DNA of 64,000 nucleotides from CAVRQM01 sp963732775 (GTDB lineage Bacteria; Pseudomonadota; Alphaproteobacteria; Acetobacterales; Acetobacteraceae). Below are positions 18,299 through 27,487 of the stretch, piece after piece. Location of the stretch: the NCBI GenBank assembly GCA_963732775.1, contig CAVTAR010000003.1:248001-312000 (forward strand). Reading direction: 5' to 3'. The notes beneath the pieces were generated by a model, which had not been told where the DNA came from, did not search any database, and was given only the letters and a program-made list of their open reading frames with translations. Every line of letters begins with the position of its first letter. The stretch's first letter is position 1. The translations under genes and the position numbers were made by a program.

Positions 18299-18655
18299 AT
18301 GTCTGGGCGAGTCATTGAGTTCCCGCCGACCCCACGGCAAGCGTCGGGACGACGTTTCAGTCCCGCCGACAAGGGAGCCATCTCCGCTCTCGGCAATTCC
18401 GTGCCGAGCCTCCGCGTCACCATTCACCGCGATCGTGAAGGCAATGAAACCGCCATGATTGAGCGGGCTATGGGCTGGCGGAAAGGCGTAAGGTGGTTCT
18501 TCGTCGCTGCTGGACGGCGGTTCAAGCTGTGGGAGCCTGACGACCTGGTTCGCGTGAAGCCGCGCCTGTTCCGGACCATGGATGCCGTCACAGAAGAACT
18601 GCTTGGCCGTGCTTTCGCGGGGAGTGACGACGGCCGACAGCGTGGTGCGCTCTAG
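18299..18655 (+). CDS. Uncharacterised small protein, paralogue of the previous gene
   Basis: A 118-residue protein starting at ATG 18299 (MSGRVIEFPPTPRQ). The core reads SLRVTIHRDREGNETAMIER, then VRWFFVAAGRRFKLWEPDDL, followed by an amphipathic C-terminal helix. It resembles the product at 17781 over about 40 residues. The stop codon TAG lies in the palindrome ctag (18652-18655), which also supplies the stop of the convergent integrase, so the two genes end on the same four bases. No function can be assigned. Confidence 0.55.
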   Translation: MSGRVIEFPPTPRQASGRRFSPADKGAISALGNSVPSLRVTIHRDREGNETAMIERAMGWRKGVRWFFVAAGRRFKLWEPDDLVRVKPRLFRTMDAVTEELLGRAFAGSDDGRQRGAL

Positions 18656-20241
18656 TCGCCATCAGAGCCGAACGGGCTTTCGGCCAGAGGCGATTTCACC
18701 CGCGCCAGATGCCTCGCCAGCAGCGCGACGAAGCTCCCGACCCCGCGCCCGTAGTGGGCACTTTCGTCAGCCGCCGCGACATGGCCCGTGAGGGCACTCA
18801 GGACTTCCTGAGGCACCTCGGCTTGTCGGCACGCATCCACGAACCAATGGCGCCACGAATGGCTAGGGCTAACCTTGGGGTCCGTAATGCCCAGCGCGAG
18901 CCGTGTCCATCGCGCCACGATTTTGGTCGCGTTGTCGGCACGCCGTCCGAATGGCCCCGGCGCCACTTCAGGGAGCAGCGCGGAGCCGACCGACAACGCC
19001 GCGACATACGCAGTGAAGCCTTCCGCAACCAGGGCGGGATGGAGGGGCACGCGGCGGGTGCTAGCCGCGTTTTTCAACGAACGGCCCTCACCGTCTTCAT
19101 GTATGCGGACCACATGTATCCCGTTGTCAACCGACACGTCCTCCCGGACGCTCTGCACCAACTCGCCTAGCCGGGCACCTGTGAAGCAACACACCCAAGG
19201 GAGCCATCTGAGCGGCCCCTGTAGCTCCCTGGCAGCCGTGAGGATCATCCGGGCCTCTTCGTCCGTATAGGGCCTCTGCTTGCCGTCTTGCCGGCGCTGC
19301 TTGGGCGGTAGGGTTCCTGTGAACGGGTTGCCGTGGGGCAGGGCGGCGCCATTGGCGAGGCCCCATTTCCATATGGCCGACATCTCGGAGAGATCGTTAC
19401 GGATCGTGGCGAGCCGCAGTTCCCGCCCCTGCATGTCGGCCTTCCACCGCGCAACGTCGGCCTTCACAACCTTGGAGGCGTCGCGGTGCCCTAGGAAGGT
19501 CGCAAGCCGCCCCATGGTGCGCTCGCGCTCGTAGAGGCCCCGGTGCCGCCCGCCGGCCGGATGTCGCCAACCCTTGTCGGCCGCAAAGCCAGCTAACACG
19601 CCGTCTAGCGTGACGGCCGGTTCCGGCTGCTTGGATATCTCGAAACGGGGGGCGGTAGGAAAGTCTGAGGATCGCTGCGTGACCGTGAACTGCCCGCACG
19701 ACCGCTCGGCCCTGTCGCGATGCCACCTATACATCACCCCAAGGAGGCGATGTTGCAACGCGCGCCGGCTCTCGCGTGCGAGGCTCAACCCCGTATCGGC
19801 AAGCAGCGTGCCTATCTTTGGGTCCACGAGAAGTGCGAGATCGCTACTGCTGAGGAAATGACCCTCCTTCTCAAAGCCTTGCAGCATGTCGCCCAGGTAG
19901 CTTGCCATCTCCTGGTCGTCCTCAAAAGGCGGGGCTGGCGTGACGGCAGCCTCGGCCTCTTGGGCGGCAAGCCAGCGTCCGCAAAGAGCGTCTAGCTCGC
20001 GGTCGGCCAGGATCACATGCGCGCCGTCATGCTCCGCCTGTGCCGCCCTCAAGATCGCGTCGAGCTGCTGTAAGGCCTCAGGGGCGCGGCGCGCTGCCTC
20101 CTTCGGGTCCTTGGTCCCGAGGGGAACGACGAGCTCGCGGCGGACGTTGTGCCGCGCTTGGATGATGCCCCGGAGATGCGCCGGGATGGCCTTGCGGAGC
20201 CGGTATGTGCCGCTCTTCGGGTGCTTGGTCGGGCGCGTCAT
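18652..20241 (-). CDS. Tyrosine-type integrase of the first integrated element
   Basis: A 529-residue site-specific recombinase. The N-terminal segment (TRPTKHPKSGTYRLRKAIP) resembles the DUF6538 domain common in island integrases. A SAM-like core-binding domain lies near residues 220-320. The catalytic domain shows the box I Arg in CFTGARLGELVQ, HSWRHWFVDACR (HxxR) and LTGHVAAADESAHYGRG with GH and the nucleophile Tyr. A GTG at 20277 is an alternative start. The gene reads away from the 17-bp att repeat at 20340, the same geometry as the second integrase at 44575, so it very likely integrated the 14839-20340 element at tRNA-Gln. Confidence 0.9.
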   Translation of the reverse strand: MTRPTKHPKSGTYRLRKAIPAHLRGIIQARHNVRRELVVPLGTKDPKEAARRAPEALQQLDAILRAAQAEHDGAHVILADRELDALCGRWLAAQEAEAAVTPAPPFEDDQEMASYLGDMLQGFEKEGHFLSSSDLALLVDPKIGTLLADTGLSLARESRRALQHRLLGVMYRWHRDRAERSCGQFTVTQRSSDFPTAPRFEISKQPEPAVTLDGVLAGFAADKGWRHPAGGRHRGLYERERTMGRLATFLGHRDASKVVKADVARWKADMQGRELRLATIRNDLSEMSAIWKWGLANGAALPHGNPFTGTLPPKQRRQDGKQRPYTDEEARMILTAARELQGPLRWLPWVCCFTGARLGELVQSVREDVSVDNGIHVVRIHEDGEGRSLKNAASTRRVPLHPALVAEGFTAYVAALSVGSALLPEVAPGPFGRRADNATKIVARWTRLALGITDPKVSPSHSWRHWFVDACRQAEVPQEVLSALTGHVAAADESAHYGRGVGSFVALLARHLARVKSPLAESPFGSDGD

Positions 20242-20339
20242 CGGCAGGGCCACGTTTGTATCACCCCTTTGTATCACGGGGGCCGGCCAAGTGCCTGAGG
20301 AAGCGCCTTATTCAATCTGTCAGTGCCTTATGGACAGGT

Positions 20340-20356
20340 TGGCTGGGGGACCTGGA
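20340..20356. other. Internal att repeat between the two tandem elements
   Basis: Third copy of tggctgggggacctgga, identical to the tRNA-Gln 3' end. It stands about 100 bp upstream of the first integrase and marks both the right border of element 1 and the left border of element 2. Confidence 0.8.
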
Positions 20357-20412
20357 CCCCAAGCCACGCGCCTCAGAGCGCCTGATCCAGGGCTGAGCGG
20401 GCGCCTGACGAA

Positions 20413-21833
20413 GGTCGTGTCCCAGGGCGTGGTGTAGAAGCGGTGGGTAAGTCGCCCGCCGGAGCGACCGCCGCGAGTTTGGCGTAGGCGGGCGACTTAT
20501 CCACGGCGGTGGTCACCGCGGCGATGCTGGGTAGGGTTGGGTTGCGAACACAACTCTGAGCCCGAGGACCACCACGATGACCGCTGACAAGATCGCCCTT
20601 CGCGAGCTGCTGGGGAAGGGCTCCGACGCGACATTCCTGCGCGAGATGATCGGCTTTGCCGCCGAACGCCTAATGGCGCTGGAGACCGAGACGCTATGCG
20701 GCGCCGGCACCCGGCGAGCGCAGCCCGGGCGAACCAACCAGCGCAATGGCTATCGCGACCGCGACTGGCAGACCCGGGCTGGCACGGTCGAGTTGCGCAT
20801 TCCCAAGCTGCGCCACGGCAGCTATTTCCAGGCTTCCTGGAGCCGCGCCGCATGGCCGAGAAGGCGCTGACGGCGGTGATCCAGGAGGCCTACATCCAGG
20901 GCATCTCCACCCGCTCCGTCGATGACCTGGTCAAGGCCATCGGCATGGAAGGCATCAGCAAAAGCCAGGTGTCCCGCATGTGCGGCGAGATCGACGAGCG
21001 TGTGCACGCCTTCCTCGACCGGCCGATCGAAGGCGACTGGCCGTATGTCTGGTTGGATGCCACCTACGTTAAAGTCAGGCGTGACCACCAGATCGTCTCC
21101 GTAGCGGTGATCGTGGCGGTCGGCGTGAACACCGATGGCCGACGCGAAGTGCTGGGCATGACGACAGGCCACAGTGAGGCTGAGCCGTTCTGGGTCGAGT
21201 TCCTACGCAGCCTGGCGCGGCGCGGCCTGCGCGGCACAAAGCTGGTGATCTCCGACGCGCATGAGGGACTGAAGGCCGCCATCACCAAGATCCTCAGCGC
21301 CACCTGGCAGCGGTGCCGCGTCCACTTCATGCGCAACGCCATGGCCTACGCAGGCAAGACGCAGCGTCGTATCGTGTCAGCCTGGATCGGCACCGCGTTC
21401 GCCCAGGACGAGCTGCCGCCGCCCGCAAGCAGTGGCGCGAGGTCGCCGACCAGGCGCGCCCCCGCGTGCCGAAACTGGCCAGCCTTGATGGACAATGCCG
21501 AAGCGGACGTGCTGGCCTACATGGGCTTCCCCACCCAACACCGGGCCAAGATACACTCCACCAACCCAATCGAGCGACTGAACGGCGAGATCAAACGGCG
21601 AAGCGACGTCGTCGGCATCTTTCCCAATGAAGCCGCAGTCACCAGGCTGATCGGCGCAATCCTGCTGGAGCAGAACGATGAATGGGCCGTTCAGCGCGCC
21701 CGCTACATGACGCTGGAAACCATCGCCCCACTCAGCGATAGTCTCACCGTCAGCCTGCCAGCATTGGCAGCCTGATCGAGCAGCTAGCCCTGCTCAGCAA
21801 AGCCGTTCCTACACCACGGCTTGGGACACGATC
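20413..21833 (+). mobile_element. IS256-family element, copy 1 (defective)
   Basis: 1421 bp, bounded by imperfect inverted ends (left ggtcgtgtcccagggcg, right ending in gggacacgatc). A perfect 9-bp target duplication, cctgacgaa, is at 20404-20412 and 21834-21842. A 13-bp perfect hairpin (20448-20460 with 20487-20499) lies between the left end and the transposase start; such hairpins often block read-through transcription. It is nearly identical to the copy at 33796-35218 but has small indels in the transposase. Confidence 0.9.
20577..21775 (+). pseudogene. IS256-family (Mutator-type) transposase, frameshifted
   Basis: Compared with the intact copy at 33961 it lacks one T near 20825 and one base near 21412, and gains one base near 21480. 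The protein is therefore cut after about 96 residues and later garbled. Recognisable parts include YIQGISTRSVDDLVKA, WLDATYVKVRRDH (first Asp), VISDAHEGLKAAI (second Asp) and NPIERLNGEIKRRSDVVGIF. It cannot make transposase but could be mobilised in trans by copy 2. Confidence 0.9.
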
Positions 21834-21975
21834 CCTGACGAATGTTGGGTACTACACGTTTGGCCTACGTGCAACGCGCGGCACTGATGCCCCCGCACGC
21901 TCGCGAGAGCGCGCGAACCACGGGTGAAGAAGCTCCCCACCGGTGTTCATCAGGTTGCGCAGGAAGGCGGAAGTG

Positions 21976-22203
21976 ATGACGAACGAACCATTCCGCCCGG
22001 CACTCGCGCCGCGCGGGGAACGCGGCCTGGACAAGCTCAAGGAGGCCGCAGGCGTCGACTTCGGCGCTGTGGAGGAGCCACCAACCATCGATCAGGCCGT
22101 AGCGCTGGCGCAGGCCCTTAGCCGGAAGATGGTCGCCGGCAAGTCGGGTGCGTCCGTCGAAGACTTCCTGGCCGATCGTGCGAACGAAGCGGCACGGCAG
22201 TAG
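21976..22203 (+). CDS. Small uncharacterised protein upstream of a toxin-antitoxin pair
   Basis: A 75-residue, mostly helical protein from ATG 21976, with GGAAGGCGGAAG just upstream. The sequence (MTNEPFRPALAPRGERGLDK, then a helical middle and VEDFLADRANEAARQ) is not one I recognise. It is co-directional with, and 55 bp ahead of, the Phd-type antitoxin. It could be a third component of that operon or an antitoxin that has lost its own toxin. The coding call rests on ribosome site, codon bias and position only. Confidence 0.5.
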   Translation: MTNEPFRPALAPRGERGLDKLKEAAGVDFGAVEEPPTIDQAVALAQALSRKMVAGKSGASVEDFLADRANEAARQ

Positions 22204-22258
22204 CCCTGCTGCTCGGCAGGGGCTATCATCTAGTCAGATAGTCACCGGCGAGCAGGCA

Positions 22259-22549
22259 ATGGACCAGACCGCGAAGACCCGACACAGCAATCCCCGACAA
22301 GCTGGCTGGAAGCTGCAGGATGCCAAGGCGCAGTTCAGCGAGGTGGTTCGGCGGGCTCGCACTGAGGGACCCCAGCGTGTGACCGTGCGCGGCCACGACG
22401 CGGTTGTGGTCATCGCCGCCGATGAGCTCGACCGCCTTCTGCCGCCAGCCAGCGATGCGATACCGTTCCTCACCTTCATGGAAGGTCTGAGCGTGGATGG
22501 CCTCGACCTCACGCGTGATGGAGACGTAGGGCGAGATGCCACCCTGTGA
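22259..22549 (+). CDS. Phd/YefM-type antitoxin
   Basis: A 96-residue protein from ATG 22259. The core WKLQDAKAQFSEVVRRA, then GPQRVTVRGHDAVVVIAADE, is the Phd/YefM fold: DNA-binding N-terminus, with a C-terminal tail (residues about 60-96) to wrap the toxin. Its TGA stop is interlaced with the GTG start of the PIN-domain toxin (GTGA at 22546), so translation is coupled. By family rule the antitoxin neutralises the toxin and represses the operon. A short dyad (ctatc/gatag, 22222-22240) just upstream may be part of the operator. Confidence 0.85.
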   Translation: MDQTAKTRHSNPRQAGWKLQDAKAQFSEVVRRARTEGPQRVTVRGHDAVVVIAADELDRLLPPASDAIPFLTFMEGLSVDGLDLTRDGDVGRDATL

Positions 22550-23031
22550 TCGGCTGGCTGCTGGACACGAACGTCACGGCCGAGATCATCAGCACGCGCG
22601 GCTCCGTGAGGGTGAAAGAATGGGCGGCCAAGCAGGACGAGGCGACGCTCTACCTCAGCATTCTGACCATCGCGGAGTATGATAAGGGTATCGCCAACCT
22701 GCCCGACGGTGACCCGCGTCGGGTCGTCTACATGAACACGCGCGACAACCTCGCCGCCCGGTTCGCCGCCCGGCTGTTGCCGGTCTCCGATGCGATCGTC
22801 CGCCGCTGGGGTGTCATCAGCGGGACCGTTCGGCGGGACACTGGACATCCTCCGCCCGTGCTCGACACGTTGCTGGCCGCGACCGCAATGGAGCACGACC
22901 TGTATCTCGCGACCCGAAACATCCGCGACGTGCATCACAGCGGTGCCGCTATCTTCAATCCTTGGGAGGATGATGCGGGCGCCTTCCCCATACTGCCCCG
23001 ACCAAGACGACGCCGCACCCCGCTGGTGTAG
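22546..23031 (+). CDS. VapC/FitB-type PIN-domain ribonuclease toxin
   Basis: A 161-residue PIN-domain protein that would cleave RNA and stop translation when free of its antitoxin. The acidic metal-binding residues are visible: Asp7 in WLLDTNVTAEI, Glu44 in SILTIAEYDKGI and Asp107 in PPPVLDTLLAATA, with LYLATRNIRDV after it. The typical family length is about 140 residues; the Arg-rich tail after 150 is extra. The GTG start overlaps the antitoxin stop. The pair probably stabilises the second integrated element. Confidence 0.88.
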   Translation: MIGWLLDTNVTAEIISTRGSVRVKEWAAKQDEATLYLSILTIAEYDKGIANLPDGDPRRVVYMNTRDNLAARFAARLLPVSDAIVRRWGVISGTVRRDTGHPPPVLDTLLAATAMEHDLYLATRNIRDVHHSGAAIFNPWEDDAGAFPILPRPRRRRTPLV

Positions 23032-23461
23032 CGACGGAACTGGCTCGGCCCACAACACGTCGACCGCGTGGCAGCTGAGCGGCCACGGCCCTCGTTCAAA
23101 ATAGCCCCGGCGCTGGAAGGCGGCCTCTTTCTTAGTCTCGGTCCAGGATCGACCACCTCACCCAGCAGGCCGAGGCCGTTGTTGTGCACTTTGTTGACCG
23201 CCCTGCTCACCGGCCACAGCAGAACCTTGCCATCGGCGGCTGCCTGCAATAGCGCGCCGTGATCCCCCTCGATCTCGCCCAGCTTAACGGCCAGGTCGAC
23301 GGTTCGCGGACCGACGATCTGGTCGCCGACGCAGGCGAACGCGCGCAACGACATCTCCGATCCGACGAACGCACTGGACTAATCGGGTCGCGTTGGGGCC
23401 CGCTCCAGCATATGTTCACGCGTGTCGGCAACGACTTGTGCGGGCAGGGCCGGGAGACACA
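23032..23461. other. Spacer between toxin gene and large nuclease gene
   Basis: 430 bp with no gene I can support. A minus-strand open frame of 139 codons (22935-23354) overlaps the toxin gene end and has no family resemblance. The promoter of the large nuclease gene should lie here, but no clear -35/-10 pair stands out. Confidence 0.45.
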
Positions 23462-26400
23462 GTGGCGAACGAGGGGACTACGCGCGGCGAGGGCTTCGAT
23501 CTCGAGGACCTCAATACCCTCGACGCATTCGCCCTTACAAGTGGCTTCGGCGGACCTCCCATCGGCGAGATGTGCGAGCGGCAGCTGGCCGCCGGGATGT
23601 CGCGCGTCGATCCGGTGCACGCCGCGACTACGTTCGGCGCCCTGCTGCTGGCGCCGGCCTTGCAAGGCAATTGCCTCCGCCTTGAAGTCCTGGTCCACCT
23701 CGCCGTAGCACTCGGCGGAGGCGAGCGGGAGGCATCGGACACCTTCGTCGCGAATGCGTTCGCCTCGATGGGAGGGGGCGCGTGCGGCTGGATGGAGGAT
23801 CCCGCCGAGGACGTGTTCGTCGGCACCGTTCGCAGCCCACGCGGCAACTTCCGGGTTCTGGAAGGCATCTGGGAGGGAAACGCCTTCTACCTGCAGCGCT
23901 TCCTCGACGTGATCGAACGCATGCCATCGGCGTCAGGATACGAAGAAATCCGATCGAACGTCAACGCCCTCCTGCGGCTGTCGGAAATCGCTTGCGACCG
24001 CGCCAGCCTCCCGCGCCACCACCTCGGGGGAGAGGTGCCCCTCGCCAGGATTGAGCCGGATGTGCTCGGGCAGCTGCCGGGACTTCGGGCGAGCCTGCGT
24101 TTCACGTCCTCGGATCTGCGATCCGCCGGCATCGACCCGCGGCACCTGGACCCCTTCACCTTCCGGCCGAGCGAGCGATCGGCGTTGATGGGGGAGCAGG
24201 CCGGCCACAGCTCGCTCGAGCGTCGACCGCTCCTCCGCGATCCGGCGGGCGTGGTCTTCGTCCTGCCGACCGCGGTGAGTTCGGCGATCCGCCGCCTCGT
24301 CGTCGAACGAATGTCCGCTGCCGGGATGCGGACCGCGTTGGCCAAGGGACTTGCGAACGCATACGCGGCCCAATTCAACCGTATGCCGTTCCTCGGCGGC
24401 CCCGTCGGCGCGCCGCTCGCCTTCTCGCCCGACCCCACGCCGGTCGCGCAGGTCATGTGGCAGATCGATGTCGGCCGATTCCAGCACGCGGTGCTGTTCG
24501 CGGACGGCTTGGATGCGTTCGACGAGGCGGGCTTGGCCGGAATGAACCCGGCAGCGACTGGCATGGCCGACGTCATCGAGCACGCCGCCAGGAAAGCGTT
24601 CGAATCCGCATCGACGGATCCCGCCTACGTCGGTGGCCTGACGCTGGTGATCGGCTGCGGCATCGGCCGCGTCGCCGCGTACGCGCCGGCTGATCCGCCC
24701 GGTCCCGGCTGGCGTGTGGAGGCGATGTCCGCGTACGACTTCCATACGTTGAGCTGGCTCGAGGGCTTCAACCCGATGAAGCTCTGGCGCATCCTCGAAC
24801 TGAGGGACGGCGCGGAGGCGCTCGGCCTTTCGGTCCGCAACCTCAATGGGCTCATCAACCTCATCGGGTGGGCGCGGACGCTGGGCGGGGACCTCGTTCC
24901 CCACGGCCAACTCCCGGACGACGCGATCGAAGCCGGCAAGTCGTTCCTCATGATGATCGACCAGGCCAGCCAGCGCCTCCTCCGGCACGAGGCGGCCGTC
25001 AGCCGCGATCAGCGCGTCGCGCCCCATCCCGGAATGGGCATGCTGCGCATCACGAAGGACGCCGCATCCGCCTTCGATGATGACAAGGCGGCGCCGCTCT
25101 ATGCCACCGACGAGATGGACGACGGGCCGGCACCGAGGTCGGCCTACCTGGCGCCGAAGCGTACGTGGTGGGCAGAGTTGGAACTCCGGGAAGGAACGCC
25201 CGGGCCGCTTGCGTACGAGAGGTGGCGCGGTGTCGCGATGTGGCTTGCGCGCGCGGCGCCGATCCTCGATCCGTTGCCCGGCTTGCCCGACGGGCCGGTG
25301 GTCTGGCGGGCCGTCTTCGAGGCCGACCTTGGGGAAGGGCCGCACGACGGTGGGCGCATGACGTATGAGCGGGCCCGGCAAGCAATCCGGGTCGAGGTGG
25401 ATCCGGCTGCGGCCTCGGTGATCACGCGCGCCTCGGCCGCCTACGAGGACGCGGCGTTCCACCCGGAGAACATCGCAGAGCGCGCACTGATGGACGCGCT
25501 CATCTCGGGCATCGCGCGGCTGGCGGGACCATCCCACGATGACGAGGCCGGGCGCGCCGCATTGCTCGCCTCGTTGGTCCCGAATTCACTCGTCAGGCAC
25601 GGCCATGCCTTCCGGGCCAACCGCTTCCGCGAGCGCTCCCCGGAACGGCTGCTCGGGCGTGTCGTCAAGGTCTCGGACGAGGACGTCGCAATCGTCAAGC
25701 TCGGCTTCGGATGGAGGGCGCGGAGCCGGGCCGACGGGAGCCGGGTCGAGGGGACGGTGGAGTGCCTCGCGTTCCTGGGCGAACTCGTCCAGGCCGCCGA
25801 GGACGACCTGTGTGCATATCTGCGCCAATTCGATCGTCGCTCGATCCTGGGGTTCCTGCTCCGCAACATGGAGGAGGCGGCGGCGGATCGCGATCGGTGG
25901 GAGCGGACCGCGGCGGCGGTTCTGGCGCTCCACACCGATAGGCAGGCGACCTTGGGCACGATGGCGCGGCACGAATTCGGACTGAACGCGGTGTTCCAGG
26001 CCAGCCGAATCCTCGTTGAGGTCGCGATCTGCGAAAGCCCACTAGGCGCCGGGCGCCCTGCCGGCAACATGGACGTATCCCTCCTCATGGCCACGGCCAA
26101 CCAGCTCTTCGAGAGCGGCGGCTGGTCCGACGCAATCCGGTGGGGAGTGATGGAGCCGAGCCTCAGGATCACGCCGCTCGGTGACGTGCACGCGAACCTG
26201 GGCTTCGTGCACGAGATCTTGACGCCGCATGCGCGGGTCACGAGCGAGCGGCGATTCAGCAAGGCCGCCGACGATTACGGCGACGGCTTCGAGGAGATCG
26301 AGCCCAAGGCCGCCACGAATTCGCTCGACCCGGCGTTCTCGGACGCTTGGACGGAGGAGTTCGACGCGACGTTCGACGAGACCAGGCTGTTCATGGACGT

Positions 26401-27256
26401 CGTGGAGCATCTGGGATCGCAGACCGGCGGCCTCCTCACGGAAGTGAGCGTGGAAGCGATCGCCGCGGTGACCCTGGGAGGTCGGGCCATCTCCCGCCGC
26501 ACAGCAGCCAACCTGGTTCGATGCCTGACCCTCGAAACGCGGCCGTCCTGGCGTGATACGCCTCGCGGCTTCATTGCGCGTGATCGCCACCCCTGGCGCT
26601 ATCGCCGACGCCTCTCCTTGTTGCGCCGGCCCCTTCTGAAAACCGATCCCACTTCGGAAACCCTGCTGGTGGCGCCTGGGATGCTGCGCGAAGCCTTCGC
26701 CTACATGCTGGGCAACTTCATGCGGGGCGACTTCCCAGACGAGCAGCTCAAACCGCTGATGCGGGCACATAAGGCACGGGTGACGGGGGCTCGTGGCGCC
26801 GTCTTCAGCAAGGAGTTGGCGCGTGCGCTGGAGGATCGCGGCTGGAAGGCCGAGACCGAAGTGAAGATGACCAAGCTGCTCCGGCGCGGGTTCGAACGCG
26901 ATTACGGCGACGTGGACGTCCTGGCGTGGCAACCGGCATCGGGCAGGTTGCTCGTCATCGAATGCAAGGACGTGCAGTTCCGGAAGACCTATGGGGAGAT
27001 GGCGGAACAACTCGCCGAATTCCGCGGCGGCCTGAGGCCGAATGGCAAGCCGGACTACTTGCGTCGCCATCTCGATCGGATCGAGTTGATTGGACTCCAT
27101 GGTCAAGAGGCCGCCGCATACGTGGATGCGCCAGGGCGGATCTCGATCGAGAGCCATCTGGTGTTCCGGAACCCTGTCCCAATGGAGTTCGCTTTGTCCT
27201 CATTGCGCGAGAAGGTCTCGGTGACGAACTTCGACGATCTGGACAAGATCATGTAG
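23462..27256 (+). CDS. Very large uncharacterised protein with C-terminal PD-(D/E)XK nuclease-like domain
   Basis: About 1264 residues. The GTG at 23462 has CGGGAG six bases upstream; a TTG 69 bp earlier is possible. The first 1000 or more residues match no family I know. They are mixed alpha/beta, cytoplasmic in composition, with no Walker box, no membrane segment and no obvious repeats. The last 130 residues carry GDVDVLAWQP (Asp1150/Asp1152), then LLVIECKD (Glu1167, Lys1169) and a helix GEMAEQLAEF. This is the core of restriction-endonuclease-fold nucleases of the Mrr/VRR type. A single-gene or partnered nuclease defence factor is the natural reading, given the TIR, nuclease and toxin genes around it, but nothing in the sequence gives its trigger. 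Confidence 0.8.
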   Translation: MANEGTTRGEGFDLEDLNTLDAFALTSGFGGPPIGEMCERQLAAGMSRVDPVHAATTFGALLLAPALQGNCLRLEVLVHLAVALGGGEREASDTFVANAFASMGGGACGWMEDPAEDVFVGTVRSPRGNFRVLEGIWEGNAFYLQRFLDVIERMPSASGYEEIRSNVNALLRLSEIACDRASLPRHHLGGEVPLARIEPDVLGQLPGLRASLRFTSSDLRSAGIDPRHLDPFTFRPSERSALMGEQAGHSSLERRPLLRDPAGVVFVLPTAVSSAIRRLVVERMSAAGMRTALAKGLANAYAAQFNRMPFLGGPVGAPLAFSPDPTPVAQVMWQIDVGRFQHAVLFADGLDAFDEAGLAGMNPAATGMADVIEHAARKAFESASTDPAYVGGLTLVIGCGIGRVAAYAPADPPGPGWRVEAMSAYDFHTLSWLEGFNPMKLWRILELRDGAEALGLSVRNLNGLINLIGWARTLGGDLVPHGQLPDDAIEAGKSFLMMIDQASQRLLRHEAAVSRDQRVAPHPGMGMLRITKDAASAFDDDKAAPLYATDEMDDGPAPRSAYLAPKRTWWAELELREGTPGPLAYERWRGVAMWLARAAPILDPLPGLPDGPVVWRAVFEADLGEGPHDGGRMTYERARQAIRVEVDPAAASVITRASAAYEDAAFHPENIAERALMDALISGIARLAGPSHDDEAGRAALLASLVPNSLVRHGHAFRANRFRERSPERLLGRVVKVSDEDVAIVKLGFGWRARSRADGSRVEGTVECLAFLGELVQAAEDDLCAYLRQFDRRSILGFLLRNMEEAAADRDRWERTAAAVLALHTDRQATLGTMARHEFGLNAVFQASRILVEVAICESPLGAGRPAGNMDVSLLMATANQLFESGGWSDAIRWGVMEPSLRITPLGDVHANLGFVHEILTPHARVTSERRFSKAADDYGDGFEEIEPKAATNSLDPAFSDAWTEEFDATFDETRLFMDVVEHLGSQTGGLLTEVSVEAIAAVTLGGRAISRRTAANLVRCLTLETRPSWRDTPRGFIARDRHPWRYRRRLSLLRRPLLKTDPTSETLLVAPGMLREAFAYMLGNFMRGDFPDEQLKPLMRAHKARVTGARGAVFSKELARALEDRGWKAETEVKMTKLLRRGFERDYGDVDVLAWQPASGRLLVIECKDVQFRKTYGEMAEQLAEFRGGLRPNGKPDYLRRHLDRIELIGLHGQEAAAYVDAPGRISIESHLVFRNPVPMEFALSSLREKVSVTNFDDLDKIM

Positions 27257-27330
27257 GACGGGGATCGGCCGCCGCTCGCTCGCTGCTCATCATCTAAAAC
27301 CAGCTCCATGGTCTCGCCCCGGACGGCGCT

Positions 27331-27363
27331 TGATGTATTGCGGCGGGCGCCAGCAATACATCA
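27331..27363. terminator. Hairpin between convergent genes
   Basis: tgatgtattgc (27331-27341) and gcaatacatca (27353-27363) are perfect 11-bp arms around an 11-bp G/C-rich loop. It lies between the end of the large nuclease gene and the end of the TIR gene, which converge. No long T-run follows on either side, so a bidirectional terminator is likely but not certain. Confidence 0.5.
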
Positions 27364-27487
27364 TGGGTGTTCAATCCGGATAACGCAGGCTGAAGGCCAC
27401 GTCCCCGCCACCGCCCGGTTGCACCTGGAATGCAGCCCTGCCGAAGGCCGGCGAATGTGAGGCTCGCGACCTCGGTCGTGCCGTCCA

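Noticed and set aside
22935..23354. Minus-strand open frame of 139 codons
   Set aside because: It overlaps the VapC gene end, lacks a ribosome site and resembles no family; probably a GC-rich shadow.
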